A stretch of DNA of 64,000 nt. Origin: Saccharomycopsis fibuligera x Saccharomycopsis cf. fibuligera (taxonomy: Eukaryota; Ascomycota; Saccharomycetes; Ascoideales; Saccharomycopsidaceae). This document shows positions 51,593 through 63,700 of the stretch, in pieces. The stretch covers positions 2,108,001-2,172,000 of the forward strand of contig CP012818.1 in NCBI GenBank assembly GCA_001936135.1, in the 5' to 3' direction. Below the pieces are notes generated by a model. It searched no databases. It was given only the letters and a program-made list of their open reading frames with translations, and had not been told where the DNA came from. A program made the position numbers and the translations under genes. Position 1 is the first letter of the stretch. Each line of letters opens with the position of its first letter.

Positions 51593-52063
51593 CTATTTTT
51601 GCAAAAGCTTCTTAATCTCTTCAGAGGTCTTTGTCTTTAACTGCAAGGCATGTACCCCTTTATTTTCAAGCTCATCCGACAAGATATTGTAAACGAGTCT
51701 ATGCCTATTTGGTTGAGTCTTGTAATCTTTGAATGCATCAGAAACAATTTCTATTCTAAAATGGGATTCAGTGACATTAGAAGCACCTCGTAGACCATGA
51801 TGACCAGCATGTTTGTGAGAATCATTGTAAATAACCAAGGAGTCAGGTTTGAGTTGGGCACTTAATTTTTCAGCAATAGTTTGCTCAACAGGACCTGGAG
51901 TTTCTGAAGAGAACCTAATCTGATTAGCAGCAGTAGCAGCGGCTGACGATGTACTAGTTGACATTTGCAATTTGCTGATTTGGACAGAAGCAGTGGATGA
52001 TGGGGCGATAGAAGATCTGAATGTGCCTCTCGAGAAAATGCTAAAGGAGGATAGTTTAAACAT
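51593..52063 (-). CDS. BOL1: BolA-like mitochondrial Fe-S protein
   Basis: BolA family protein; yeast Bol1 acts with Grx5 in mitochondrial Fe-S cluster delivery. The BolA domain fills the C-terminal 100 residues: VIYNDSHKHAGHHG, TESHFRIEIVSDAF, RHRLVYNIL and GVHALQLKTKT, including the conserved His in RHR. From the ATG at 52063 the protein is 156 aa with a Ser/Arg-rich, acid-free presequence (MFKLSSFSIFSRGTFRSS). Upstream in-frame ATGs at 52123 and 52159 would add 20 or 32 residues. A TATATA element at about 52136-52144 argues for the shorter form but does not decide it. Convergent with GCV3, which is also mitochondrial. Confidence 0.88.
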   Translation of the reverse strand: MFKLSSFSIFSRGTFRSSIAPSSTASVQISKLQMSTSTSSAAATAANQIRFSSETPGPVEQTIAEKLSAQLKPDSLVIYNDSHKHAGHHGLRGASNVTESHFRIEIVSDAFKDYKTQPNRHRLVYNILSDELENKGVHALQLKTKTSEEIKKLLQK

Positions 52064-53443
52064 TAAAGAAAATCTGGGTGTTGTAAAGCTGAATGCGACG
52101 CGGAAAGAAGGATTATATCTCATATCATTCTCTGATGTATATATGCCTGAGTCTGTCATGTTGGACAATCAAGTGATAAAAAAAAATTGGCGTTGTGGAG
52201 CACATCAAACAAATATTACCCGAAATTAATTAGTGATTATAAAGCGGGGTAATAGATGATATGCATATACACGCATGTCCAAAGAGTCGGTGGTTTTTTG
52301 CTGTTTTAATCTGTTACGTGATTCAAATAGCCAGGATTGTAGACGCTGCAGGTGGATCAGATGGAGCCCCGGAAAAGTTTTAATAGGTTAAGAAAGCGCG
52401 TTTGAATAACCAACGTCGTGACCTTACAAATAGCATGTTACAGTGTATGTACCCTGTGTTGGACAGCACCTCGTCTATGCGGAGGGTCACATACTACTAC
52501 GCGCGCTACACACACTACACGCAGCCCCTTTTTTCTGGATTTCTTCGAAGAATACGCTGCAGGCAGGTTTTGATGACAGTCAATGAAGAAGGTTCATTGT
52601 GGTAGATTGATTAGAGTATTTATCGATGCTCTATGAACATTGAAATACAGCAGCAGCTATATCAACACTAGTATATGTCAATATTTCAACAGTTTACCAG
52701 CTGTTGACTTCCACCCTGGGTGAACTGTAAACTGTGAGCGCTTTGTTAAAGCACCGGTGGTGAACGAGCCCTCAAAAAACAACGATCTTCGAAGAACGCG
52801 CCATGTGGAAGCGAATGAATCAAAGCCAAAGGTGGAAATGTCCGGGTTACCATTTCACCGCCCTTGTGTAGTAGTCTCACATTCGCACGCTCGCACGCAC
52901 TTTTCCCTTTTTTTTACTGCTCGCTGGCGGGCGGTCTTTTGGTCTAGCTGTTTATTTTTCCTTGATCTGTATTCGTGGCCAGCACAACAACAACAACGAC
53001 AACAACAACAAATACCTCAACAACCGCTGTCACTAGGCTCAAACTTACACGCTCTCCACCCATACTCTCATCCTCGCATCACCTCGGTTCGTTCAGTCTG
53101 TTAAAGAAATCAATCATATATTCATCTGTTCTTTGACCATACAATACTGTCTTTCCGTGTCCCCTTTTGTCCTACACATCCCGCTGGACTTAATTTCAAT
53201 CTACTAAGCTTAATTTCATCGATCTTTATCATACAGTGGGCGTTTAGATTGTTGTATATGTCTCGAAGTCTGTGATACCTATACTATACCCAAATCCGTC
53301 TAATTGGTTGTTTCTTTTATATTTGATTTCGTTTGATATAATTCTTTGCCTTACTTTCTTATTAGCATCTTAACTATACTTTTATTCTCTCTTCCTTTTT
53401 TCATTTGTCTCTTTATTTCGGTATTGTTTCAGATCTATAAACA
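52064..53443. promoter_or_regulatory. Divergent interval BOL1 / MYO2 with long MYO2 leader
   Basis: 1.38 kb. The MYO2-proximal 500 bp is pyrimidine-rich with a CAACAA repeat (52981-53012), typical of a long 5' leader. A TTTCAG acceptor-like sequence (53426-53432) with an upstream TTAACTA could mark a 5' UTR intron, but no good donor was found. Short frames here (52402, 52757) have no support. Confidence 0.45.
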
Positions 53444-56400
53444 ATGTCCGCTACATATGAGCCAGGAACCCGTTGTTGGTTTCCTGACAAGAAGCTCGGT
53501 TTCATTGCTGCTGAGGTCTCTAGTAATGAAAAGTTGGAAAACAATAAAATAAAACTTACTTTGAAGTTTGAAAATGGTGACGAACCAAAAGAGTTGATAC
53601 TAGCATCATTAGATGAAGAAAAAGAGAAAAACTTGCCAGCCTTGAGAAATCCTCCAATCCTCGAGGCTGCTGAAGATTTGACGTCGTTATCATATCTCAA
53701 TGAGCCAGCAGTGCTACAGGCTATTAAAGTTAGATATGCTCAGTTGAATATTTATACTTACTCTGGTATTGTGTTGATCGCCACAAACCCATTCCAGAAA
53801 GTCGATCAACTATACTCCCCGGACATTATTCAAGCATACGCTGGTAAAAGTAGAGGTGAAATGGAACCTCACTTGTTCGCTATTGCTGAAGATGCTTACA
53901 GATGTATGAAGCGTGATAACAAAAATCAAACGATTGTTGTTAGTGGTGAATCTGGTGCTGGTAAAACTGTTTCAGCAAAGTTCATTATGAGATATTTTGC
54001 CTCGGTGGAAACTAATGACGAAAGTACTCCAAATGTTATGAGCTCAACTCATGATCATACTGATATGTCCGAGGTTGAAAAACAAATTTTGGCCACTAAT
54101 CCAATTATGGAAAGTTTTGGTAATGCTAAAACCACCAGAAATGACAATTCTTCTAGATTCGGTAAATACTTGGAAATTTTGTTCGACAAGGATACATCTA
54201 TTATTGGTGCCAGAATCAGAACCTACTTGTTAGAAAGATCTAGATTGGTATTTCAACCTACTTCAGAAAGAAACTATCATATCTTTTACCAATTGCTTGA
54301 AGGTTTGACTGAGGATCAAAAAGCTGAATTATCGTTGACCACTGTGGAAGATTACAGCTACTTGAACCAGGGTGGTGACTCCAAAATTCCAAATGTCGAT
54401 GATAAAAAGGAATTTGTGGATACTTCCAATGCCTTGTCATTGATCGGCATCAATGAAGAAATTCAATTTGAAGTTTGGAAGATTTTGGCTGCTTTATTGC
54501 ATATCGGTAACATTCAAATTACTGCCACTAGAAACGATGCCCTTTTGGCATCTGATGAACCAAACTTGCTTTTGGCTTGTAAATTACTTGGTCTCGATGC
54601 TGGCGAGTTTGCTAAATGGATTGTCAAAAAGCAAATTGTCACTAGATCTGAAAAAATTACTACTAACTTGAGTCATAACCAAGCTATGGTTGCCAGAGAT
54701 TCTGTTTCCAAATTCATTTACTCCTATTTGTTTGACTGGTTGGTTAATTTTGTTAATAATGATTTGTGTGCCCCAGAAATTCTACAGCACTACAGAACTT
54801 TTATTGGTGTATTGGATATCTATGGTTTTGAACATTTCAAAACCAATTCTTTCGAACAATTTTGTATCAATTATGCTAACGAAAAATTACAGCAAGAATT
54901 CAACCAGCATGTTTTTAAATTAGAACAAGAAGAGTATGTCAAGGAAAAAATTGAATGGTCCTTCATTAATTTCAGTGATAACAGACCATGTATTAACTTG
55001 ATTGAAGCTAGACTTGGTATCTTAGCCTTGTTGGATGAAGAATCTAGATTACCAGCTGGTTCCGATGAAAGTTGGACTCAAAAGATGTATCAACAATTAG
55101 ACAAACCACCAACTAATGATTTTTTCAAGAAGCCAAGATTTGGTGGCAATAAATTTGTTGTTTCCCATTATGCTATTGATGTTGAATATGATTCAGAAGG
55201 TTTTATTGAAAAGAACAGAGATACTGTAAGTGATGGCCATTTGGAAACATTGAAAGAAACAACCAACACTAGATTAAAAGACATTATTGATACTGTCGAA
55301 AGACTTAATGAAGAAGTTCAAAAGCAAAAAGAAGCAGAAGCAGCAGCAGCTAAACCAAAACCTAAGTTTGGTGCCGGTAGAGCTGCCGGCTTTGGTGCTA
55401 AGACAGTGAACCGTAAACCAACTTTGGGTTCTATTTTTAAAAAATCGTTAATTGATTTGATGAGCACTATCAACTCTACCAATGTTCACTACATTAGATG
55501 TATCAAACCAAATGAACAGAAAAAAGCGTGGGAATTTGATTCCTTAATGGTTTTGTCTCAATTGAGAGCTTGTGGTGTTTTGGAAACTATTAGAATTTCC
55601 TGTGCTGGTTTCCCAACTAGATGGACTTATGAAGAATTTGCTCAAAGATATCATATTTTGGTTTCCTCTGAGTTTTATGTTGATGTCCTCAATGGTAAAA
55701 ATTCTTCGCCTGAAGATGTGCGTGCTTTGTGTAACAAGATCTTACAAGTAACTGTTCAAGATAGCAAAAAATACCAATTGGGTGAAACCAAAATATTCTT
55801 CAAAGCCGGTATGTTGGGTTACTTGGAAAAATTGAGATCCAACAGATTGAATAGTGCTGCTGTCTTGATCCAAAAGAACATTAGAGCAAGAGTTTACAGA
55901 CAACAATTCTTGCAAATTCGCGCATCTATTGTTAAATTGCAAGCTTTGGTGAAAGGTTATAATAGAAGAAAGAGAATTAGACAAGAAATCGAAGAACACT
56001 CAGCAATTGTTTTGCAGACTTTCTTCAGAGGTTTTCTTGCTAGAAGAAACTTTGCTCTTGCAAGAAAGACAATTATTGACATTCAATGTATCTTCAGGGC
56101 CAAGAAGGCTAAACAATCTACCGTCGATTTACGTGAACGCCAAGCTGCTGTGGTTATTCAAAATGCTTGGAGATCTTTTGCTGGTAGATTGGAATTCAGA
56201 AACTATGTGAAGGCTGCCGTTCTTATTCAAAGTTGTATCAGAAGAAAATTGGCATACAGAGAACTTCAAAAACTTAAGGAAGAAGCCAAATCTGTTAACC
56301 ACTTGCAAGAAGTTTCTTACAGATTGGAAAACAAGGTCATTGAATTGACACAGTCATTGACAGCTAAAATTGGTGACAACAAGAAATTGACTCTGGAAAT

Positions 56401-58276
56401 TGAAACCTTGCAAAAGAAATTACAGGATAACCAATCAAACCGTGCCATGTTGAATGCTAGAGAAAAAGAATTCAATGATACATTAAACGCTACAAAAGGT
56501 GAATATATTTCCCAGATTGATGCATTGAATGCTGATTTAGCACAAACCAAATTGAATTACAAAGAATCTGAAGGTAAATTGAAGAGATTGCTCAAAGAGC
56601 AATCCGAATTGAAGGAAACTGTTCAGCAAAACATTGAAGAATTGAACCAAGCTAGAGATCAATTGGCAAAATATGACAACAACGAACAAGACTTAAAGAA
56701 GACTATTACTCAATTGAAACAAGAAATTATTGCTTTGACAGGTCAAGGTCTTGGACAACAAGCAGTCAGTGATCATCTCCGCAGTGGAAATGGTTTCGGT
56801 AAAGCAGCATATTTTGCTAACTCTAAGAATAGACACAGTATGACAGGTTCAGCATGGGCTGACTCTAGGGGTATTGGTGGTGACTTTGGTCCAAGACCAG
56901 TATCAGTTATGCCAGTTTCGAACAAGGAAGAAGACAGTAACAACTTGGATGCCATTAATGAAGAATTGTGGAAAATGTTGCAAGATAGCAAAACTTTGCA
57001 CAAAGAAATTATTGATGGTTTGTTGAAGGGATTGAAGATTCCACCTGCAAACGTCGCTGCTGATTTGACCAGAAAAGAAGTTTTGTTCCCAGCGAGAATC
57101 ATCATTATCATATTGTCTGATATGTGGAGATTAGGTTTGACTAAGGACTCTGAAGACTTTTTGGGTGAAGTATTGTCTGTTATTCAAACAATTGTTACTG
57201 GTTTGAAAGATGAAGACGTTGTTTCATATGGTGCCTTCTGGTTGTCTAACACTCATGAATTGTACTCTTTTGTTTCTTACGCACAATCTACTATCATTGC
57301 TAATGACAACATATCAAGTGAATTGAGTGAAAGAGAATACAATGAATATTTGAATTTGGTCGCTGTTGTCAAGGAAGATTTTGAATCTTTGAGTTACAAT
57401 ATCTACAACTTGTGGATGAAAAAGATGGAAAAAGACTTGGAAAAGAAGGCTGTTTCGGCTGTTGTGTTATCTCAATCCTTGCCAGGTTTCATGGCTCAAG
57501 AATCATCACCATTCTTGTCTAAGGTGTTTTCACAAGGTGTACAGTACAAGATGGATGATATAATCAGTTTCTTTAACAATGTTTACTGGTCCATGAAAAC
57601 TTATTTCATTGAAGCTGAAGTGCAAAATGAAGTTATTACTGAACTTTTGCGTTTTGTTGATGCTATATGTTTCAATGACATGATTATGAGAAGAAACTTT
57701 TTGTCTTGGAAGCGCGGTTTGCAATTAAATTATAACGTTACTAGATTGGAAGAATGGTGCAAGTCTCATGATATTGTTGAAGGTTCTAGCTATTTGGTTC
57801 ATTTGCTACAAGCTGCTAAATTATTGCAATTGAGAAAGAACACTATGGAAGATATTGAAATTATTTACGAGATTTGTTATGCTTTAAAACCATCTCAAAT
57901 TCAAAAATTGGTTTCTCAATATTTTGTTGCTGATTATGAAGCACCAATTGCTCCAGAAGTGATGCAAGTTGTCGCTGATAAAGTCAAGAGAAATTCAGCT
58001 GGTTCTAATGATGACTTCTTTGAGCCTGTTAATAACGACAGCGGTCAATTTGAAGACCCATTTAGACGTGTTGATTTAAGACCATTTGTTAGACTTGAAG
58101 CTTATGTTCCTGCTTGGTTGAGTTTACCAAATGTTAGAAGAATTATTGAATTGGTTGCCAAAAATGCAGCCGCTCAAGATAACTATTTGATTGAAGATCC
58201 TGGTTTTCATGGTGATGAATATTACAATATTCCTGAAGACGAAGCAGTTGATGACTACAACCAAGTTGCTGTTTGA
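53444..58276 (+). CDS. MYO2: Class V myosin heavy chain
   Basis: Actin-based motor that carries secretory vesicles, vacuole, mitochondria and other cargo into the bud. 1610 aa (yeast 1574), no coding intron. N-terminal SH3-like GTRCWFPDKKLGF; motor domain about 70-790 with P-loop GESGAGKT (168-175), NDNSSRFGKYLEI (switch I), DIYGFEHF (switch II region) and HYIRCIKPN; six IQ motifs about 802-942 (AVLIQKNIRARVYRQQ and following); coiled coil about 945-1110; globular cargo-binding DIL tail about 1160-1560. The N-terminal 100 residues are close to yeast Myo2 (LRNPPILEA, LTSLSYLNEPAVL). Only one CTG codon was seen, at a surface heptad position of the coiled coil (KLT-CTG-EIE). Confidence 0.97.
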   Translation: MSATYEPGTRCWFPDKKLGFIAAEVSSNEKLENNKIKLTLKFENGDEPKELILASLDEEKEKNLPALRNPPILEAAEDLTSLSYLNEPAVLQAIKVRYAQLNIYTYSGIVLIATNPFQKVDQLYSPDIIQAYAGKSRGEMEPHLFAIAEDAYRCMKRDNKNQTIVVSGESGAGKTVSAKFIMRYFASVETNDESTPNVMSSTHDHTDMSEVEKQILATNPIMESFGNAKTTRNDNSSRFGKYLEILFDKDTSIIGARIRTYLLERSRLVFQPTSERNYHIFYQLLEGLTEDQKAELSLTTVEDYSYLNQGGDSKIPNVDDKKEFVDTSNALSLIGINEEIQFEVWKILAALLHIGNIQITATRNDALLASDEPNLLLACKLLGLDAGEFAKWIVKKQIVTRSEKITTNLSHNQAMVARDSVSKFIYSYLFDWLVNFVNNDLCAPEILQHYRTFIGVLDIYGFEHFKTNSFEQFCINYANEKLQQEFNQHVFKLEQEEYVKEKIEWSFINFSDNRPCINLIEARLGILALLDEESRLPAGSDESWTQKMYQQLDKPPTNDFFKKPRFGGNKFVVSHYAIDVEYDSEGFIEKNRDTVSDGHLETLKETTNTRLKDIIDTVERLNEEVQKQKEAEAAAAKPKPKFGAGRAAGFGAKTVNRKPTLGSIFKKSLIDLMSTINSTNVHYIRCIKPNEQKKAWEFDSLMVLSQLRACGVLETIRISCAGFPTRWTYEEFAQRYHILVSSEFYVDVLNGKNSSPEDVRALCNKILQVTVQDSKKYQLGETKIFFKAGMLGYLEKLRSNRLNSAAVLIQKNIRARVYRQQFLQIRASIVKLQALVKGYNRRKRIRQEIEEHSAIVLQTFFRGFLARRNFALARKTIIDIQCIFRAKKAKQSTVDLRERQAAVVIQNAWRSFAGRLEFRNYVKAAVLIQSCIRRKLAYRELQKLKEEAKSVNHLQEVSYRLENKVIELTQSLTAKIGDNKKLTLEIETLQKKLQDNQSNRAMLNAREKEFNDTLNATKGEYISQIDALNADLAQTKLNYKESEGKLKRLLKEQSELKETVQQNIEELNQARDQLAKYDNNEQDLKKTITQLKQEIIALTGQGLGQQAVSDHLRSGNGFGKAAYFANSKNRHSMTGSAWADSRGIGGDFGPRPVSVMPVSNKEEDSNNLDAINEELWKMLQDSKTLHKEIIDGLLKGLKIPPANVAADLTRKEVLFPARIIIIILSDMWRLGLTKDSEDFLGEVLSVIQTIVTGLKDEDVVSYGAFWLSNTHELYSFVSYAQSTIIANDNISSELSEREYNEYLNLVAVVKEDFESLSYNIYNLWMKKMEKDLEKKAVSAVVLSQSLPGFMAQESSPFLSKVFSQGVQYKMDDIISFFNNVYWSMKTYFIEAEVQNEVITELLRFVDAICFNDMIMRRNFLSWKRGLQLNYNVTRLEEWCKSHDIVEGSSYLVHLLQAAKLLQLRKNTMEDIEIIYEICYALKPSQIQKLVSQYFVADYEAPIAPEVMQVVADKVKRNSAGSNDDFFEPVNNDSGQFEDPFRRVDLRPFVRLEAYVPAWLSLPNVRRIIELVAKNAAAQDNYLIEDPGFHGDEYYNIPEDEAVDDYNQVAV

Positions 58277-58894
58277 TTTTATTGAGTATCCCAAATTTCT
58301 TTCCCCTTAATTCATTTCCCACGCTTCTCTTTTTTTCTTACTTCTACTTTATAAAATTTTGACTTTTGCTAATTGCTTTGTTTTTCGTTTTTGTGTTGTT
58401 TTATTCATATTAGTTCACTTCAAAATTTTACAATAGTTCATACACAATTTTCTTTTTTTTTTTTTATATCATACTTTTCCGTGATTTTCATTACTCTTAT
58501 ATTTACTTCATTATTTGATATCCTCAATTGTACGCATTTCTTTTGTCTATCATGTTCTTAACTGAGTGCCTATTTGCCTTCTACGTTTTTATTTTATACA
58601 TCTGTCATATTTATCTATCGTGTTTCGATTTTTTGTATTTGAAGCGTCACGACGAACACAGTTACAACTTTTTTAGGAAACCTTACAAACAAGAGAATTC
58701 AACAACAGTAAGTAACGATAAGCACCATTAAGCAGCAATAAGAGAGGCGCATGTGCTAAATGCATATATGTAGGCAAAATTCCTTATCGCCTTTTTAGAA
58801 GACTTTTATACCATGATTTCTAAAAACAACAGTTCGGACGTTTATTAATTTTAATAATATAAAAAACGTATTTCCGAGATATACTTTCAAAGAC
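58277..58894. other. Convergent intergenic region MYO2 / CDC50
   Basis: 618 bp, T-rich with long pyrimidine tracts after MYO2 and AT-rich near CDC50. 3' processing signals presumably. No gene seen. Confidence 0.45.
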
Positions 58895-60203
58895 TCACAA
58901 TATATCTCTAAATCCTCTACTAGGAGCCAGCTCATTCTTATTAAAATCCAAATACTTATTGTCCCCAATTTTTCTAGGTCTGATGATTTGTTTCATCAAA
59001 AATATTATGCCAAATAAAACACAAATTCCCGCCACCACCAAATAAACCACACCCAAGCTAACGTTTCTCCCACCAATTATACTATTCGTAGTTAGCACCA
59101 ATGACTTAGTACCACCGTAAATTGAAGTTGGGTAATTTAAGTGAATATCTACTCGATAATTACCATCTTCAAGCAAATCATCTTCATTTTTCGAAACCAA
59201 TTTCATAAAGTCAGGTAACCCAGCGGTACGCATCCAATTTTGTAGTGATTCGTCTTTACTAATATCTGGCAAGTTATCTTTAGTATATCCATTAGGATAT
59301 CTTTTAGCCCAATTTGGCGGCGGAACTATATTTGAAACGTCATATGAAGTCTTTTTCCAACGTTTTCTATCGGACAGCCACGAGATTCCCAGAGTTGACA
59401 TGTTATAAACTTTTTCACTTTCTGATGCCCCCTGAGGGTTCAATAATACAGGACTGCTGAACGTATCGTTGAAATACGAATTAGCAATCAAGCCACATGG
59501 ATAATATGCCTTATTATTGCCATTTGTTTTGATTGGAGAACACTTATGATTCAAATCATTAGCATTCACGGCTTTTCCTTTTAATTGATCCAAATCATAA
59601 CTTTCAACATACTCTCTATGATTTTGGTAAAAATTGGTCAATTTGTAATACATGTAAATCGGGGCCTTAATAGAATTTGGCACACTAAATTCAATACGGC
59701 ACACGGTGGTATCGTAACTGTTATTATCATCAATATTCACCGTTTTATTTTGAAGCATCCATTTCGGTGTACTGCTAGTAGTTTTTTTGAAATGCTGGGA
59801 GTAATATTTCTTATCAATTGTAGTGTAGCCTGAAGTTTTGGCTAGTGTATCACATTTCGTATAATCTATTACTATCTGTTGCACATTATATGAAGTTAAT
59901 AGCATAACTATGCCAAGTGGGGCAAATATCACTGCAATTATCAATAATAATGGTAATACCGACTTAGGGGTCAATATTGGTCTATATTAGGAAATCCATC
60001 AGTTAGTATTTTGATCTCTATTAAATTTAGGGAAATTTGCATGCTTCAGCTCTTTCATCGCTATTATCACACATTACTTACTGCCATGATTTCAATCTTT
60101 GCTGCTTGAAGGCAGTATTTGCCGGTTTTCTTGATTTATGTCTAGTGGATTCATCTACCAACCCAGAATCCTCATCGCGTCTTCGATTACGAAGTATATT
60201 CAT
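58895..60203 (-). CDS. CDC50: P4-ATPase (flippase) accessory subunit Cdc50, one intron
   Basis: Glycosylated partner of the P4-ATPase lipid flippases (Drs2 in yeast), needed for their ER exit and catalytic cycle. Exon 1 is 60203-60082, the intron 60081-59982 and exon 2 59981-58895, giving 402 aa (yeast Cdc50: 391). Splicing forms [25 protein letters not shown], matching yeast TAFRQQRLKAWQPILSP. Two membrane spans (about 48-68 and 342-365) flank a large lumenal domain with YKLTNFYQNHREYV, CGLIANSYFNDTF, IVPPPNWAKRYPNGY and GGTKSLVLTTNSIIGGRN. It ends RDIL, like yeast REIL, which favours Cdc50 over Lem3 or Crf1. An in-frame TAA lies two codons before the ATG, which fixes the start. Confidence 0.94.
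59982..60081 (-). other. Intron of CDC50
   Basis: 100 nt: donor GTAAGT (60081-60076), a perfect TACTAAC branch site near 60010, and acceptor TAG. Phase 2 (CA|A, Gln). Confidence 0.93.
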
Positions 60204-60781
60204 TGCTTATTGGCCGAGTTTGCGCTTGCGTTTGTGTTTGCCTGAGCTTGAGCTTGAAATAACGCTTGTGCGTGTGGTTATTTCTTGGATTGAGAAATCC
60301 AAAGTGATGGGTGCTTCTTTTTACCTAAAGTTAATTTCTTCCTCTGGTTTTTTCTTGGTGATGATGTAGTATTCGTGTGCAATGTTTAGCTGTACGTGTT
60401 TACATGGGTTACCCGCGTTGACATTTGGAGTTTTTCCAAATCAGCAGCGCCTCGTTGTTGATTTTCTTCATTCTTACAACTGTAGCTATTACATATACTA
60501 TCGTGAATAGATCACCAGAATAATTTTCTATGCAAAACATGAGCTATTTAATTTACAGGCAGTCTAATACAATAAAAGCGAAAAAAATCAAAACAGGAAA
60601 AGAATTGCAAAAGAATTCAACACAGATAAAAATGTATGAATAAGAAGATATAAGTGGAGCGAGAAAAAAGTTAAAATCATAAGAAAAAAAATCTCAAAAT
60701 AACGAAAACACAAAAATCATTAAAGATAGATAAATTCATAGCGGCATAAAATATCATCTTTCTAAGTATATGTTGAAGTTC
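60204..60781. promoter_or_regulatory. NOT1 3' flank / CDC50 promoter
   Basis: 578 bp. Contains a GTTACCCGC sequence (60408-60416) with the Reb1 core TTACCCG, about 205 bp upstream of the CDC50 ATG, and A-rich sequence after the NOT1 stop. No gene seen. Confidence 0.45.
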
Positions 60782-63700
60782 TCAATCTTTTGTGACAGTA
60801 GGAGAAGCAACATGTTTCAGTAGGACTTTGAAAGTATGATAAAGTTCAGGAATTTCCTTCGTAAATTGTAGATCAAAAAAGCCGTAAGCAGAATTGGTCA
60901 ATAATTCAATTAATGTAATGCATACTCCCCATGGGTGTGGTCTGTGGACTATTACTCTTTCCAAAAGCACTCTAGCAATTAATTGTTGCACGTCTGCTTT
61001 CTTGTTGTTCCATAATGAGCTGGAACTGAAAAAGTAAATAATCACACAACTAAACCAGTGCGTATGAGCATTTGGATATCTGAGCTGATTAACAATAGCA
61101 GACAATACCTGGTAGTGCAATTCCACAGATCCGTCTTGCAAAAGATTTGAAAGGAGTGCAACTTGAGAAGATTTTGGATTAAAATCCGCAGTATTGTCAC
61201 GACGCTCTTCAATGACATTAATTCCCGTATAAAGAATTAAGGCGTTGATTAATTTAACGTTAACAGTGGTCTTATCAAATCCAATACCACCTTGATCAAC
61301 AGGTGTAGCAAGCTTAAGTCCACTTAAAATAGATTTGAATGCAGAATGGCTAGGAATACGCAAGTAATTATCAACAGGTTTCTTTAAACCAGCCTTTAGT
61401 AAATCATTTCCTGGATTAATTGCAAATGGTGGAGCAGAAGTAATACCTGGAAGCTTTTCAACCTTCAATCCACTGGTGAAAGAGTCTGGCAAAGTCACTG
61501 CCTTTGGAAATGAAGACAAAACAACGTTTTTAAGTTGAATAAAAGCGGCGGGAATTGAATAAGATAATGGGTAGTGGTATTCAACAAAGAATTCTGGGTA
61601 ATCATGCTGAATCAATGAGAAAACACGCATCAAACCTCTGTATATCACAGTGATAATAGGTGGAACATTTTTGCCTTTGATATTAGCACCACAAAATCTC
61701 AAAGCAGAAACAAGTAGCAAACTAAGCTTCTTCCAGCCTTCCTTGTTTGGTAACTCAATAATGTTTGGCAAAAACATGCGGTGTGAAATCAAAGTTACCC
61801 ATGCAAACGTAAAGCCAGGATAAGCTAATGGTTGGTAAATATTAAAAAAGGACGCCAATAAAAGGTAAAAGGATTTGTCAAACTCAGCCAAGGAAGTTTT
61901 CTCTTTAGTATCAACAATATCACTAATCTTGATTCTAATGTCAGACCATTCACTCAAAAGGGTTGAAAAAATTCTATAGTATGGTCTTTCATTGAATCCT
62001 TCAGAGTTACTTTCATGGTCTTTAGTAAACACCAAAGTCACAATGGTCAAAATTTGACGAAGATAAGTGACCCTTCTTTTAGCATCATCTCTTTGGCAAA
62101 TAACAACTTTTATAATCAACTTAGACAACGCATCAATAGCAATAAAAACATCGTTATTCTTGTCTTTGCTGCCAAACACATCATCCTTCAAAAAGGATGC
62201 AACAGCAATCTCAGTAGCAGTTCTAAAAAACACTGACATATATTCGGGCTTAGTAAGAACGCCTTTCTTTGCCAATTGATGAACGAAAACATAAGGTAAT
62301 TTATCATTCAAATTACTGTGCTGCAATAATCTAACCCATTCTAAAAAGACATAACCCATCTGAGCACTCAAAGCAACTTCATTAGTATCGCCGGGTTTTA
62401 ACATTGGAGCTTGGGTTTTTTCAAGTTGTTCGAGTAAATTTTCAGCAAAAGCATTCTTAATTCCGCCACTCTTGATAAACATATTCAATTTATCAATTGT
62501 AGTAGCAAAATCCGTTCTTAAACAAAATGCTTCAGGTCCAATTAACGTTTCACTAATTAACTCAGATGCAAACTTGATAGTAGCATCATTTTTTGAGGCA
62601 ACTGCTTTAGAAAGAGATGAATCGAGATCAGATGGAGCAATCAATCCAACTTTAAGTAAAGTACTCATAATTTTTGAATTGAATTTTCTGTCGTCTTCTG
62701 CGTGAACTAACCACCAGCTAGCATCCTTAGCAGTAGAAGGAGAGAGTTCGCATAATTTGTTCAAAAGATAAACCAAAGTCTCACATGAAAGAATGGTATC
62801 TGCAGTTGTGAACAATGCGTTGACTGTAAATTGAGCAACTTTGACATAGATCTCATCTCCAATAGCAGTGAGGTTCTTCGAGCAAATATTCAAAATTTGA
62901 GCCAACACTTGCTTAACTGGATGATCATCAGGAAGATCACCCAATCTTGCATCACGACTTTCGGCCAATGCTTTTAATAATGCTTCAAGTAATTGTTGTA
63001 AATACGTGACTGACTGAACAAACATAGACTGAGCGGTATTTTGCTCTAGTTCTGCAGTGGCTTCAGTAGCCTGAGAAATCTGCTGAGGTTGACCAGCAAG
63101 CATCTGTCTATTTGCTAATACAGCTGGATTTTGTACAAACTGAGCCTGTTGATCAACATTTATTGCTCGTCTTGCTTGTGCAGCGGCAGATTGCTGATTT
63201 ATCAAAGTGAGTCTCCCAATTTCTTCGTATACTTGCATTTGTTCAGCTGAAACTCCACTAGGCATTAATCCGAGCGGCTGTGGCAAATACAATGCGTATT
63301 TGCTGATACTAGGTGAAACATATGGTTGAGTTGGAGCTTCTAATTTATGTTGGCGACGAGCTATTATAGCTGGATATAATGCTTCATCCATTTCTTGGGT
63401 AGCTTTCTCCATTGCTGCAACTTCGATAAGCTGGCATGCACCTTCAATGTTATCATTGATCACTTGTATCAACATCTGTTCAATAACCGCAGGATCAGAA
63501 TGAATAAAACCTTGAGTTAAAGATGCTGAAACATTATCGCTAATATGTTTCAACAACAAGTCTCTAGAAAAGACCTTTGCTAGATATTGTGAAACACCTC
63601 TAACAGTATTTGCTGCACTTCTTCTAAGCTTAACTTCATCAGATTCCAAGGCAAAATCCTTCAACACCAAAGTATGGGAGGTGTTAACAGAAATACTAAC

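Noticed and set aside
53050-53070. CCACCCATACTC, close to a Rap1 site, upstream of MYO2
   Set aside because: Single imperfect match; the binding specificity of Rap1 in this species is unknown.
53365-53432. Possible 5' UTR intron before MYO2 (TTAACTA ... TTTCAG)
   Set aside because: No GTAAGT or GTATGT donor was found in the 700 bp upstream.
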